A DNA stretch of 64,000 bases from Kineosphaera limosa NBRC 100340 (lineage in GTDB: Bacteria; Actinomycetota; Actinomycetes; Actinomycetales; Dermatophilaceae), in assembly GCF_000298215.1 (NCBI RefSeq), contig NZ_BAHD01000011.1, forward strand, positions 1 to 64,000, read 5' to 3'. The notes below the pieces were generated by a model that ran no database searches, was not told the origin of the DNA, and was given only the letters and a program-made list of their open reading frames with translations. Both the position numbers and the translations under genes were made by a program. Shown one piece after another: positions 52,591 to 61,403 of this stretch. Within the stretch, counting starts at the first letter, position 1. Every line of letters starts with the position of its first letter.

Positions 52591-52887
52591 TTAGGTGTCG
52601 ACCCCTGCGGCCGCCTTCGTCCTGTGTGCGGCCCGGTCGGTGGCTACCGCCGGGGGCAGGGGTCGTTGCGCGGATCGAGTCCGGGCAGGACCGAGGGTAG
52701 CCTGTCGGTGTGACCAGAAGACGGTGAGCGCGTCGCCGGACCGGGTCAATCCGGCGTTCGCCAGGCTCGCGGGCCGTTCCGGATCGCGATCGCCGCGGGC
52801 GTGTCGGGGTCGAGTTTGAATCCGGGTGCCGGGATCGGTTACTGTCGTCCAGCACGCCGCGGGACAACAGCCTCGTGGCCGGCACAT
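52591..52887. other. Intergenic region between glgX and the tRNA cluster
   Basis: About 300 bases without a credible gene on either strand; open frames here are compositional shadows and run into the tRNAs. It must hold the glgX promoter (minus strand) and the tRNA-Gly promoter (plus strand), but no clear -35/-10 pair is evident. Confidence 0.6.
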
Positions 52888-52960
52888 GCGGACGTGGCTC
52901 AGTTGGTAGAGCATCACCTTGCCAAGGTGAGGGTCGCGGGTTCGAGTCCCGTCGTCCGCT
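52888..52960 (+). tRNA. tRNA-Gly (GCC)
   Basis: Complete cloverleaf of 73 bases. Acceptor GCGGACG pairs with CGTCCGC; anticodon loop TTGCCAA within stem TCACC/GGTGA; T-loop GTTCGAGTC. CCA is not encoded. First of a Gly-Cys-Val cluster. Confidence 0.97.
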
Positions 52961-53015
52961 CGGAGGAACGAGGCCTTCCTCGATGCACACTCAAGGAGGT
53001 CTTTCGGACCTGTCC

Positions 53016-53089
53016 GGTGGAGTGGCCGAGAGGCGAGGCAACGGCCTGCAAAGCCGTCTACACGGGTTCAAATCCCGTCTCCACCTCCA
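53016..53089 (+). tRNA. tRNA-Cys (GCA)
   Basis: Acceptor GGTGGAG pairs with CTCCACC; the anticodon arm reads CGGCCTGCAAAGCCG with GCA; T-arm GGGTTCAAATCCC. Unlike its neighbours it encodes the 3' CCA (53087-53089). Short D-arm, as usual for tRNA-Cys. Confidence 0.96.
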
Positions 53090-53122
53090 GTTCGACATCC
53101 GGTGCCGGATGTCGATCGCATT

Positions 53123-53197
53123 GGGCGATTGGCGCAGTCTGGCTAGCGCGCTTCCTTGACACGGAAGAGGTCACAGGTTCAAGTCCTGTATCGCCCA
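53123..53197 (+). tRNA. tRNA-Val (GAC)
   Basis: 75-base cloverleaf. Acceptor GGGCGAT pairs with ATCGCCC; anticodon stem CTTCC/GGAAG with loop TTGACAC gives GAC; T-loop GTTCAAGTC. CCA not encoded. Third of the cluster, followed by a strong hairpin. Confidence 0.97.
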
Positions 53198-53206
53198 CTC
53201 GACATC

Positions 53207-53243
53207 GAAGAACCCCTGGCTCTGTAACGGCCAGGGGTTCTTC
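53207..53243 (+). terminator. Terminator of the tRNA Gly-Cys-Val cluster
   Basis: 14-bp perfect stem (GAAGAACCCCTGGC with GCCAGGGGTTCTTC) around a 9-base loop, 10 bases after the end of tRNA-Val. The following 210 bases to the small gene at 53454 show nothing else I can assign. Confidence 0.85.
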
Positions 53244-53453
53244 GCGTGCGTGCGGGCTGGTGCGACGCCGATCACACCGGCCCCACGCGTTGGGGGATGT
53301 CGACGGGCCGGGGGCGGGCCAATCACCTCGATCGGGGGATCGACGTGAGTGGTGCCACATGCGGCCCGCGGTCGGCGCGGCTCACGTTCCCGCCTCGGCG
53401 ACCGACAGGACACTGAGGGAACGACATTTGACCCAGGAGGGGTAGGAAGTCCA

Positions 53454-53669
53454 ATGACCGCCATCGCGTGTGAGCCTGCGCGCCGCTACAGCGTCCTCAT
53501 CACCCCCGGTGACGACGATCACGGCACGTGGCACACGATTACGGCCGCCAGCATCGGCGAGGCCCTGCGTAGCGTGCGCAGCGCCCTGTTCTGGGAGACC
53601 GCGCAGATCCGCTACTCGCGTGATGAAGCGACGGTGAGCGCGATCGAATGCCTCGGGAACGCCCACTGA
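53454..53669 (+). CDS. Small hypothetical protein
   Basis: 71 residues, cytoplasmic by appearance. It reads YSVLITPGDDDHGTWHTITA then ASIGEALRSVRSALFW, suggesting a strand-helix arrangement like small domains that wrap a helix around a sheet. ATG 53454 is preceded by AGGAGGGGTAGGAAG, a strong ribosome region. No family recognised. Isolated between the tRNA cluster and the convergent CapA-like gene. Confidence 0.6.
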   Translation: MTAIACEPARRYSVLITPGDDDHGTWHTITAASIGEALRSVRSALFWETAQIRYSRDEATVSAIECLGNAH

Positions 53670-53740
53670 CCGACCGGCGTCGGCGTCCGAGGCTGACCGA
53701 GTGCTGATCGGGCCCTGATCGCCGGTCCTCCTCGCTGGCC

Positions 53741-54898
53741 CTAGGGACGGGACTGGGCGAGGTCCGCGCAGGCGATCGCCTGCCGGTTCAGTGACTCGAG
53801 TCGGTCGGTCGTGCTGCCCGTGGGATCTTGGGGCACCCCGCCGGTCGAGATGTACTTCGGCGTCCACGTGTACTCGGTGACCAGGCTCTGCTCGGTCATT
53901 CGCTGCTCCCCGGTGGCCTGCCCCCGCTCCCTGGCCTTGTTGGCGTCGACGGTCACCGTCAGCACGCCGGAGGGTCGGGAGTTGGCGCTGGTGTTGTACC
54001 AGATGAAGTTGCCGGTGCCGTATCCGACGAAGGTGCGCCCCTGCCATCCCGAGGCCTGCGGCCGGTGCGCATGGGTGCCCACCACGATGTCCGCCCCGGC
54101 CGCCTGCAGGTCGCGCACCGTGGCTGCCTGGTCGCCGTTAGGGCAGCTGGTGCCCTCGGTGCCCCAGTGCATCTGGGCCACCACGAGATCGTGCTCGGCG
54201 GCCGCTTTGGCCACGGCCTCCTTGAATTTCGCCCGGTCGAGGGCGACGGCGATGCCGGGGGAGTCTGCGCCGGCCGACCAGTTCGCCGCCGTCTCCTCCC
54301 ACACCTGCGAGGCGGCGAGCACCGCCACGTTGACCCCCTTGACGTCCACGGTCAGCGGCGCGTACGCCTCCGCAGCATTGGCGCCGAAGCCGACGATCGG
54401 CAGCACATTCTTCTCCTTGGCCGCAAGGGTGTCCTGCACCCCGACCCGGCCGTAGTCGGCCGCGTGGTTGTTGGCCATGCTCACCGCGTCGACCCCGGCG
54501 GCCTTGAGCACGTCCAGTGACTTGGCGGGCGCACGGAAGGTGTAGGGCTTGCTCATCGCGGTGCCCCGCTCGGTAATCGCCGTCTCGAGGTTGACCATCG
54601 AGAAATCGGCGTCGCGCAGCTCCGGCAAGCGCTTGGCCCACACTTCGTCGGAGTCCTGCAGGAGGGCCGCCACCTGACGCTCGAAGTGCACGTCCCCGGC
54701 GAACGCCAAGGAGATGGTGGCCGGCCCGGTGGGGGTACTGGTCGGCTCCGACCCGCCGCCGTTCTCTTCACCGGCCGCTGCGGTGGTCGGGTCCGCCGGG
54801 CTTTGGCCGGTGCCCGAAGACGTCGACGAGTCTTGGGCGCAGGCACTCAAGGCCAGGAGAACGACAGCGGACATCGCGACGGTGCGGCGGTTCAGCAT
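53741..54898 (-). CDS. CapA family lipoprotein (PgsA-like metallophosphatase fold)
   Basis: 385-residue exported lipoprotein. Signal with lipobox LLALSAC, a 45-residue Ser/Thr/Gly linker, then the CapA domain: LAFAGDVHFERQVAALL, FSMVNLETAITERG, SMANNHAADYGRVGVQDTL, VVAQMHWGTEGT and VVGTHAHRPQASGW, supplying Asp, Asn and His ligands of a metallophosphatase fold. CapA proteins take part in poly-gamma-glutamate or capsule metabolism, but no pgsBC-type genes adjoin, so the role here is open. Confidence 0.9.
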   Translation of the reverse strand: MLNRRTVAMSAVVLLALSACAQDSSTSSGTGQSPADPTTAAAGEENGGGSEPTSTPTGPATISLAFAGDVHFERQVAALLQDSDEVWAKRLPELRDADFSMVNLETAITERGTAMSKPYTFRAPAKSLDVLKAAGVDAVSMANNHAADYGRVGVQDTLAAKEKNVLPIVGFGANAAEAYAPLTVDVKGVNVAVLAASQVWEETAANWSAGADSPGIAVALDRAKFKEAVAKAAAEHDLVVAQMHWGTEGTSCPNGDQAATVRDLQAAGADIVVGTHAHRPQASGWQGRTFVGYGTGNFIWYNTSANSRPSGVLTVTVDANKARERGQATGEQRMTEQSLVTEYTWTPKYISTGGVPQDPTGSTTDRLESLNRQAIACADLAQSRP

Positions 54899-55163
54899 GC
54901 GGGCAGTGTAATTCGGGCACCGTCGGGTTCTGCGGAACCTGGGCGGCGCGGGTAGGCGTTGACGCAGGGAGTCGTTGGTTCGCCGGGGGCGAAGCGAGAT
55001 CGATAGGGGCGAATCAGGCGACCTGGGGCAGGTCAGACCGCCGCGCAGGAGGCCGATGGGCAAACGGCAGCCGAACGAGCGGTGAGTGTGGCGCAGACGG
55101 CAGGGACTGGCCCGTGGATGCGCGAGAATGGTCGCACGCAGCGACGCGAAGGGGAGTCCGGGA

Positions 55164-55805
55164 GTGGACGAACGAGTGGGCACCGGTGAGGTCGTGACCT
55201 CACCCGACCAGCCACGCGTGCGCGCCCTGCGGTCCGGCGAGGCCGCCCCGCCCTACCCAGGGACGACCGCTGCGGGCACCCCCGACGCGTCGGCAGCGAT
55301 GAGCGATTCGCCCGGCGAACCATCCGGTGCTGGCACCGACCCTTCGCAGCGCGCTGCGGGGGGCGCTTCCGGGGGCATCGACCCAGACCTGGCGAGCCGG
55401 CCGATGCTGGGCCCGGACTGGGCCTGGCGGCGACGACTGCGCGAGCGGCGCGCGACCTACCACGCCTATCGGATGGGGGTGGCCGCCCTCGGCGTCACCG
55501 TCGTCATCGTGGGTCTGATTCTCGTGCCGCTGCCGGGGCCTGGTTGGCTCATCGTCTTCTGCGGCCTGGCGATCTTGGCGACCGAGTTCCACTGGGCCAA
55601 GCGGCTGCACCAGTACGTCTCGGCACGCCTGCGGGAGTGGAACGACTGGATCATGGCGCAACCGGTGTGGGTGCGACTGGCGCTCGCCGCCGGCACGTTC
55701 CTCCTGGTCGTCGCGTTCTTCTGGGTCGTGCTGAAGGTCGTGGGCATCCCCAGCCTCGTGCCGGAGTGGATCACGCACTACCTGCGCACCTACGCGGCTC
55801 TGTGA
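55164..55805 (+). CDS. PGPGW/TIGR02611-type membrane protein
   Basis: 213 residues. About 95 residues of disordered Pro/Gly/Ala/Ser-rich sequence come first, then two membrane segments: VTVVIVGLILVPLPGPGWLI, carrying the PGPGW motif, and a later helix LALAAGTFLLVVAFFWVVL. GTG 55164 has AAGGGGAG seven bases upstream. Family members are actinobacterial and uncharacterised. Its stop overlaps the next GTG by 4 bases. The 265-base gap before it holds promoters only. Confidence 0.85.
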   Translation: MDERVGTGEVVTSPDQPRVRALRSGEAAPPYPGTTAAGTPDASAAMSDSPGEPSGAGTDPSQRAAGGASGGIDPDLASRPMLGPDWAWRRRLRERRATYHAYRMGVAALGVTVVIVGLILVPLPGPGWLIVFCGLAILATEFHWAKRLHQYVSARLREWNDWIMAQPVWVRLALAAGTFLLVVAFFWVVLKVVGIPSLVPEWITHYLRTYAAL

Positions 55806-57082
55806 GCGCCGCCCCCGAGCCGGGCCCGCAGGCGCAGTCCAGACGCGCCCTCGGCGAACTCGGCGCACTGATGCTGGATGCGGGCTACGCAGTGACCGAC
55901 GTGGCACACACCCTGGAGACCGCGATGGAGGCCCGGGGCCTGCAGCGCACCCGCGCGGGGGTGTTTCCGCAGGCGGTGCTGCTCGACGACGGCACCGGCA
56001 CACGGATGACCTCGACGACCGGGCAGACCCTCACGTTCGACCAGGTCGGGCGCACCGGCCGAATCGTCGCGGCCGCCTACCGCGGCCAGGGGGACTGGGC
56101 CGCGCTGCGCGACGGGGTCGCGGCAGTGCGGGCCAACCCGCGGCAGCGACCGGCGTGGGTGGCGATCGTGGGCAACGGGTGCATGACGACGGGCATCGCG
56201 GTCGTCTTCGGCGCCTACTGGTGGTCGCTGCTGGCCGACGCGGTGCTCGGGCTGCTCGTGGGCGTAGCGCTCGTCGTGCTCTCCCGGTACCTGAAGGTGG
56301 CGCAACTGCTGCCATTCCTCCTGCCCTTCATCGTGACCGTCGTGCTGTGGCAGGCGGCGTCGTTGGCCGGGGTGCACTCTGTGCCGCTGTTCGCCGTGTG
56401 CGCGCCGTTGGTGGTGCTCATCCCAGGGGCGGCGGCCACCAACGGGGTGTTGGAGTTGAGCGCGGGCGACGTCGTCTCCGGCGGCTCGCGCCTGATCTCC
56501 GCCTTGGTCGTGTGGGCGCTGCTCGCGGCGGGGATCGTCGCGGGGGCGGGCCTCATGGGTGCTGAGCTCGTCGGCGGCTCGCTGGTGGCCGGCGGTGGCG
56601 GACCTGCGCCGGCGCACGGCTGGGGCGCGCCGGTGCCTGGCTGGCTGGTGTGGCCGGCGACGGCGCTCATCGGCATCGGGGTCGGGCTGTTCTGCTCGGC
56701 CCGTGCGAGGCTGACCTCGGTCATCGTCGTCGTGTTGCTGGCGACGTACGGGCTGGTCCGGCTGCTGGAGCCCGAAGTGGGGCCGGTCGTGACGATCGGG
56801 GTGGCCTCGGCGCTGGTGCTCACGGCGACGCGCCTGCTCGAGTTGCTCGCGCCGGCCTTCCCCAGCGTCGTCGTCTTCCGGCCCGCCTATTGGCTGCTGG
56901 TGCCCGGCTCGTTCGGCCTCATCGCCCTGACCACCGACAACGGCGACCCAGACCTCATCCGCGCAACCCTGGCCACGATCATCGCCCTGACCATCGGCAC
57001 CCAGGTCGCCGCCATCGCCGCCGAGGGCGTCCAGACCATGGCGCGCGCCCGGTTCCGCTTCCTGCGCCGCACCCGCCGCTGA
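55802..57082 (+). CDS. Threonine/serine exporter family protein (ThrE type)
   Basis: 426-residue membrane protein joining the ThrE_1 (DUF1212) and ThrE_2 regions. The cytoplasmic N-part includes GELGALMLDAGYAVTDVAHT and MTSTTGQTLTFDQVGRTGRI; about ten membrane helices follow. Corynebacterium ThrE exports threonine and serine, so this is the likely but unproven role. GTG 55802 overlaps the upstream stop (GTGA). Confidence 0.88.
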   Translation: MSAAPEPGPQAQSRRALGELGALMLDAGYAVTDVAHTLETAMEARGLQRTRAGVFPQAVLLDDGTGTRMTSTTGQTLTFDQVGRTGRIVAAAYRGQGDWAALRDGVAAVRANPRQRPAWVAIVGNGCMTTGIAVVFGAYWWSLLADAVLGLLVGVALVVLSRYLKVAQLLPFLLPFIVTVVLWQAASLAGVHSVPLFAVCAPLVVLIPGAAATNGVLELSAGDVVSGGSRLISALVVWALLAAGIVAGAGLMGAELVGGSLVAGGGGPAPAHGWGAPVPGWLVWPATALIGIGVGLFCSARARLTSVIVVVLLATYGLVRLLEPEVGPVVTIGVASALVLTATRLLELLAPAFPSVVVFRPAYWLLVPGSFGLIALTTDNGDPDLIRATLATIIALTIGTQVAAIAAEGVQTMARARFRFLRRTRR

Positions 57083-57163
57083 GCGGGCTGCCGCGCTCGG
57101 CCTGCCTCGCCCCGCCCCGTTTTGGGAGCCGGGCCTTCGAGCAGGTATGGTGTCGGACGCACC

Positions 57164-57237
57164 GGACGTATAGCTCAGTTGGTTAGAGCGTTCGCTTCAC
57201 ACGCGAAAGGTCAGGGGTTCGAGTCCCTTTACGTCCA
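57164..57237 (+). tRNA. tRNA-Val (CAC)
   Basis: 74-base cloverleaf. Acceptor GGACGTA pairs with TACGTCC; anticodon stem TTCGC/GCGAA with loop TTCACAC gives CAC; T-loop GTTCGAGTC. CCA not encoded. Stands alone with its own terminator; a second valine tRNA (GAC) lies 4 kb upstream. Confidence 0.97.
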
Positions 57238-57242
57238 CCCCG

Positions 57243-57266
57243 AAACCCCCTCTGAGTAGGGGGTTT
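57243..57266. terminator. Terminator after tRNA-Val(CAC)
   Basis: AAACCCCCT pairs with AGGGGGTTT across a 6-base loop and ends in TTTT, the most canonical terminator in the window. The convergent response-regulator gene (stop at 57310) may share it. Confidence 0.88.
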
Positions 57267-57309
57267 TCGCTTTGCTCCGCACATTCGTGCCACGTCTGCG
57301 TGCCACAAC

Positions 57310-57975
57310 CTAGCCGCGGGGGCCACGTGGGCTGACCAGGCCGTGGTCGTAGGCGGCGATGACGAGCTGGGCACGGTCGCGAGCATCGAGCTTGGTCAGC
57401 AGCCGGCCGATGTGCGTCTTGACCGTACCCATCGAGATGTACAGAGTCGCGGCGATCTCGTGGTTGGAGAGCCCGGCGCCCACGAGCGACAAGACTTCGG
57501 CCTCTCGCGCCGTCAGCGACGCCGGGGCCGGAGCGGGTCTGCGCGGATGATCGACGTAGTGCTCGACGAGCCGCGCCAGGATCGCAGGGGCGAACAGGGA
57601 CTCGCCGGCGTGGGTGCGCATGATCGCCTGGGTCAGGGCTGCCGGTTGGGCGTCCTTGAGCAGAAAGCCGCTGGCCCCGGCGCGCAGGGCCGCGACGACG
57701 TACTCGTCGAGCTCGAACATGCTGAGCACCAGAACACGGGTGGACCGGAGCAGCGGATCTGTCGTGATGGCAGACGTCGCCTCGATCCCGTCGCCACCGG
57801 GCATCCGCACGTCCATGAGCACGACGTCGGGGATCAGGTCGCGGGCCGCTGCGACCGCGCCACGGCCCGTGTCGGCTTCCCCGGCTACCACCAGTCCTGG
57901 CGCGCTGTCGACGATGAGCCGCAGACTGTGCCGAATGAGCGGCTGATCGTCGACGATCAGGACTCTGACATTCAT
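57310..57975 (-). CDS. NarL/FixJ-type response regulator
   Basis: 221 residues. Receiver domain with VRVLIVDDQPLIRHSLRLIV and phospho-acceptor Asp in DVVLMDVRMPGGDG; Lys in GFLLKDAQP. C-terminal LuxR-type HTH: LTAREAEVLSLVGAGLSNHE and GTVKTHIGRLLTKL. Its ATG overlaps the histidine-kinase stop by 4 bases. Likely activates the divergent ABC transporter operon at 59051. Confidence 0.95.
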   Translation of the reverse strand: MNVRVLIVDDQPLIRHSLRLIVDSAPGLVVAGEADTGRGAVAAARDLIPDVVLMDVRMPGGDGIEATSAITTDPLLRSTRVLVLSMFELDEYVVAALRAGASGFLLKDAQPAALTQAIMRTHAGESLFAPAILARLVEHYVDHPRRPAPAPASLTAREAEVLSLVGAGLSNHEIAATLYISMGTVKTHIGRLLTKLDARDRAQLVIAAYDHGLVSPRGPRG

Positions 57976-58952
57976 CGGCCGGGTGCCACCGACCGCCACG
58001 CTCCCGGCTTGCGCCCAGCCCCTCCGGGCTCGCCAGCGCTGGGGTGGCGGTCGGGCGTCTCGGCGGCGCTGGGCTCGGGCAAGCGCGCGACGAGTCGAAA
58101 GCCTGTCGGTCCGGGTCCGGCGCACACGGTGCCGCCGAGCGCCTGCACCCGTTCGCGCAGGCCCGCCAGCCCAACGCCGGCGCCGGGGTGCGGAGCCCAG
58201 CCCGGCACCGGCTCGTCCTCCACCGTGACGACAAGGGAGTCTCCCTCCCGAGCCACCAGCACGCGGGCCTGGGCGGGGCCGGCGTGCCGGCCGGTGTTGG
58301 TCAGGCCCTCGCGCACAACGGCGCACGCAAGCAGTTGGGCGCCCGGCGAAACCTGCCCTCCGGTCTCGATCGCCAAGGTGGCGCGAACCCCTGCCACCGT
58401 TGCTCCGGCCACGATCGAGGGCAAATCTGCGAGCGACTCACCAGGCTTGCGCGGCGCCGAGTCTGCCGGGCTACGCAACACGGCCAGCATGCGGCGAAGC
58501 TCCAGGGTTGCGGCCCGCCCGGCGTCCTCGATATCGGCGAGAGCAGCGGCCTGTTCGTCGGCTCGGCCACTGCCCCGCACGGTCTGCGCCGCAGCGGCGC
58601 GAACCGTGATGAGCCCGAGACCGTGTGACGCGAGGTCGTGGAGTTCCCGCGCGAGCCGCATCCGTTCGGCCTGCTTGGCCCGTTCAGCGGCCCACCCGGT
58701 GAGTGCGTCTTCGTAGGCCCCGCGTTCGCGTCGGGAGCGCACCTGTGCCCACAGCAACATGGCGACCGCTCCGGAGGCGGCTGCTGTCAGGACCACCGTG
58801 GCCTGGGCGGCGTCGCCGATACTCGTCGTGGCCAGCGCGAGCGCCAGCACCGCGATGCCGACGAGTGCGATCGACCACGCGCGTGAGCGCAGCACGGGCC
58901 GGTCAGGTTGGTCCATCTCATCGAGTCTAGATTCGGGCCGCACCAGGGACAT
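57972..58952 (-). CDS. Sensor histidine kinase (HisKA_3 type)
   Basis: 326 residues. Two or three hydrophobic segments near the N-terminus (ALVGIAVLALALATTSIG, then VVLTAAASGAVAMLLW) leave little extracellular sensing region. The dimerisation box RLARELHDLASHGLGLITVR holds the phospho-His; the ATPase domain shows REGLTNTGRHAG and GLAGLRERVQALGG. Such intramembrane-sensing kinases often accompany ABC exporters for antimicrobial peptides. ATG 58952 or 58916 could be the start; neither has a clear ribosome site. Confidence 0.92.
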   Translation of the reverse strand: MSLVRPESRLDEMDQPDRPVLRSRAWSIALVGIAVLALALATTSIGDAAQATVVLTAAASGAVAMLLWAQVRSRRERGAYEDALTGWAAERAKQAERMRLARELHDLASHGLGLITVRAAAAQTVRGSGRADEQAAALADIEDAGRAATLELRRMLAVLRSPADSAPRKPGESLADLPSIVAGATVAGVRATLAIETGGQVSPGAQLLACAVVREGLTNTGRHAGPAQARVLVAREGDSLVVTVEDEPVPGWAPHPGAGVGLAGLRERVQALGGTVCAGPGPTGFRLVARLPEPSAAETPDRHPSAGEPGGAGRKPGAWRSVAPGR

Positions 58953-59050
58953 CAGACCGTGGTCCGATCGACGCAGGGCCGAGCCGTGGGGAGCGGGATC
59001 CGACCACGAGCCGATGACGCGACACGTCCTTCGACGGTGGACTCGATCCC

Positions 59051-59764
59051 ATGATCGACATCGACAGACTCGTCAAACGCCACGGCACCCGGACGGTGCT
59101 CGACTCCGTGAGCTTCACGGCGCAACCGGGACGCATCACCGCCTTCCTCGGCCCCAACGGTGCCGGAAAGTCCTCGACCCTGCGCATCCTGCTCGGCCTC
59201 GATCGCGCAGACGGCGGCAGGGCCCTTGTCGACGGCGAGCCCTATGCCGCGCTGAGGGCTCCGCTGCGCAGCGTCGGGGCGATGCTCGATGGGCCGGGCG
59301 CGCATCGAACCCGGACCGCACGGGCCCACTTGGACTGGGTGGCCCGTAGCAACGGCATTCCGCGGCGGCGGGTACCGCAGGTGCTGCAGCAGGTCGGTCT
59401 GGACCACGCGGCGACCATGCGGGTGGGGCGCTATTCACTCGGCATGGGGCAGCGTCTGGGGATCGCGGCTGCCCTGCTGGGTGAGCCGCGGGCGCTGGTG
59501 CTCGACGAGCCGGCCAACGGCCTGGACCCCGACGGAATCCGCTGGATGCGCAGGTTGCTGCGTGGCCACGCCGACGCCGGCGGCACGGTGCTGCTCTCGA
59601 GCCACCTGATGGCGGAGGTGGCGGGACTCGCGGACGACCTGGCCGTCATCGCCGGAGGGCGCGTCGTCGCTTTGGGAACGGTCGCCGAGGTGAGCTCCGG
59701 GCACGAGTCCCTGGAGGATGCGTTCTTCAGTCTGACCGCTCCCGCGCCGGAATCGGCCGCATGA
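59051..59764 (+). CDS. ABC exporter ATP-binding protein
   Basis: 237-residue ATPase of the drug/antibiotic or NatA-like export class. Walker A FLGPNGAGKSSTLRILLG near residue 34, signature YSLGMGQRLGIAAAL with LGMGQ in place of LSGGQ (common in this subfamily), Walker B LVLDEPANGLDPDG. Overlaps the first permease by 4 bases. Two permeases follow; the divergent two-component system is its probable regulator. Substrate unknown, possibly an antimicrobial peptide. Confidence 0.93.
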   Translation: MIDIDRLVKRHGTRTVLDSVSFTAQPGRITAFLGPNGAGKSSTLRILLGLDRADGGRALVDGEPYAALRAPLRSVGAMLDGPGAHRTRTARAHLDWVARSNGIPRRRVPQVLQQVGLDHAATMRVGRYSLGMGQRLGIAAALLGEPRALVLDEPANGLDPDGIRWMRRLLRGHADAGGTVLLSSHLMAEVAGLADDLAVIAGGRVVALGTVAEVSSGHESLEDAFFSLTAPAPESAA

Positions 59765-60546
59765 GGGCGCTCGACGTACTGGGGGCCGAACTGAGCAAGG
59801 CCCTCACGCTGCCGGCGACGTGGGTGGGGGTCGGTGTCGCGGCCGCCGGGTCGATCGCGCTCACCCTGCTCAACGCCAGCATGATCGCCGCCGACCTACG
59901 GGCGGGGCGCTTCGATCAGTTCGTTTCCGCCTCACCCACCGAGGCCGCCTTCGCGGCGATGCCGTTGGGCACTGTCGGCGCCGTCGTGCTCGGCGTAGTC
60001 ATCATGAGCAGCGAGTACGCCCCGTCGAACGCGGAGGTGGGTGGCGGGCGACAGATCGGCGCGACCTTGACGGCGATGCCGGGGCGAGCGGGCGTGCTGG
60101 CGGCCAAGGCCGCGGTCCTGGCCGCGCTGGTGACGGCCGTGGCCGCTGTGACCTTGCCCGCGACGGTCGGCATCGCGCGGATCATCATCGGCGCCGGCCA
60201 CGAAAGCGTCGGCCTGGCGGAGACGGTGACGCGGGGCGCCGGCGGGGCCCTCTACTGGGTGCTGACGGGATTGTTGGCCCTGGCCATCACCACGTTGACC
60301 CGCAGCGGCGTGCTGCCGCTCATCGTGCTCGTCCTCAACAGTTCGATCGTCTCGCTGTCGCTCCTGCTGACCCACCTGACCCCCCTGGCGCACTGGCTGC
60401 CGGACCTGGCCGGGCGCCGGCTGTTCGGCGAGATCGACACGATCGAGGGCGGGCTGGAGGCTCTGCCCGGAGCCGTGGTCATGGCCGCCTGGACGCTCGG
60501 GCTACTGGCCATTGCCGCCGCGAGTTTCCGAGGCCGGGACGCATGA
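59761..60546 (+). CDS. ABC exporter permease 1
   Basis: 261-residue ABC-2-type permease with about six helices. The N-terminal cytoplasmic start MRALDVLGAELSKALTLPAT and the first loop SSEYAPSNAEVGGGRQIGATL (quoted in part) are typical of BcrB/ABC-2 subunits acting with a separate ATPase. Starts by ATGA overlap with the ATPase gene and ends by ATGA overlap with permease 2. Confidence 0.87.
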   Translation: MRALDVLGAELSKALTLPATWVGVGVAAAGSIALTLLNASMIAADLRAGRFDQFVSASPTEAAFAAMPLGTVGAVVLGVVIMSSEYAPSNAEVGGGRQIGATLTAMPGRAGVLAAKAAVLAALVTAVAAVTLPATVGIARIIIGAGHESVGLAETVTRGAGGALYWVLTGLLALAITTLTRSGVLPLIVLVLNSSIVSLSLLLTHLTPLAHWLPDLAGRRLFGEIDTIEGGLEALPGAVVMAAWTLGLLAIAAASFRGRDA

Positions 60547-61274
60547 GCGCCGGGGGACCGGTCGACGCGCTGCGGGCCGAGTGGGCCAAGGTGGCGACGC
60601 TGCCGATGGCGCCCCTCACCGTGGCTGTCATGACCGCCGCAGGCGTCTTGCTGGGGTGGGTGATAGCGGCTGGCGCGAGGCAACGGGGCCTGGCCGTCAC
60701 CGGGGGAGACGTCCTCGTGGCCAGCGCGCCCTATCTGGCCACCGGGATCGTGCTGCTCGGGACGCTGCCTGCCGCCCAGGAGTATGCGGGGCGGCAAATC
60801 CGCACCACCCTGCTCGCCATGCCCGACCGCCGCGCCCTGCTGGCTGCCAAGACGCTTGCTGCCCTCGGTTGGGTCGGGGGCACCAGCGCCCTGTGCGGGG
60901 CAACCGCTCTGCTGGCCGCCAACCTGGCGTTGCGCGCCAACGGCGCAGCGCCGCTGTGGGAAGGGGACGGGCGCCGCCTGCTCGGGGTCATCGGGTACCT
61001 GGCGCTGATCGGAATGCTCGCCCATGCCCTCTGCGCTCTCGTCCGCCACCTGATCCCGGCGCTGGCCGGGATGCTCGGCCTGCTCCTCATCGCCTCTCCG
61101 CTGATCTCGGCCGCCACGGAGCACGCGCGGTGGCTCCCCGACCGCGCGGCGGCCGCGTTGTACCTGAGTGGCGACACAATGCTGTCGGCCCGCGCCGGCT
61201 CGTTGGTTGCTATCGCGTGGATCGCGGTTCTGCTCGGTTGTGCCTACCTTCGGCAAGGGCACACCGACCCCTGA
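60543..61274 (+). CDS. ABC exporter permease 2
   Basis: 243 residues with about six helices, distantly similar to permease 1: both begin with an amphipathic stretch (ALRAEWAKVATLPMAPLT) and carry a Q/E-Y-A-x-x-x-I loop (QEYAGRQIRTTLLAMP here), suggesting an old duplication. Together with permease 1 and two copies of the ATPase it would form one exporter. The stop at 61274 directly abuts a gene remnant on the other strand. Confidence 0.87.
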   Translation: MSAGGPVDALRAEWAKVATLPMAPLTVAVMTAAGVLLGWVIAAGARQRGLAVTGGDVLVASAPYLATGIVLLGTLPAAQEYAGRQIRTTLLAMPDRRALLAAKTLAALGWVGGTSALCGATALLAANLALRANGAAPLWEGDGRRLLGVIGYLALIGMLAHALCALVRHLIPALAGMLGLLLIASPLISAATEHARWLPDRAAAALYLSGDTMLSARAGSLVAIAWIAVLLGCAYLRQGHTDP

Positions 61275-61403
61275 TCGGTCGGCGCTGGCCGCCACCGCCC
61301 AGCCCACTTCGGCCATCGGACTGCTGGCCCCGCGCGCAGCTACCGCCAGCAACGTCAGCGTGATCAGTGCCAGGGGGTCGAAGGCGGTAGCCGCCCCTCC
61401 CAT
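61275..61403 (-). pseudogene. Remnant of the 5' part of a PAP2-like gene
   Basis: Read on the minus strand, this stretch encodes ATAFDPLALITLTLLAVAAR and following residues. By eye it matches about 25 of 37 residues of the intact PAP2-like protein encoded at 62485-63111 (residues about 23-59). The match ends at the stop of ABC permease 2; nothing downstream of it resembles the rest of the gene. Its first 40 bases overlap the last codons of tetR in a different frame, so the tetR end appears to be formed from this DNA. Confidence 0.75.
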
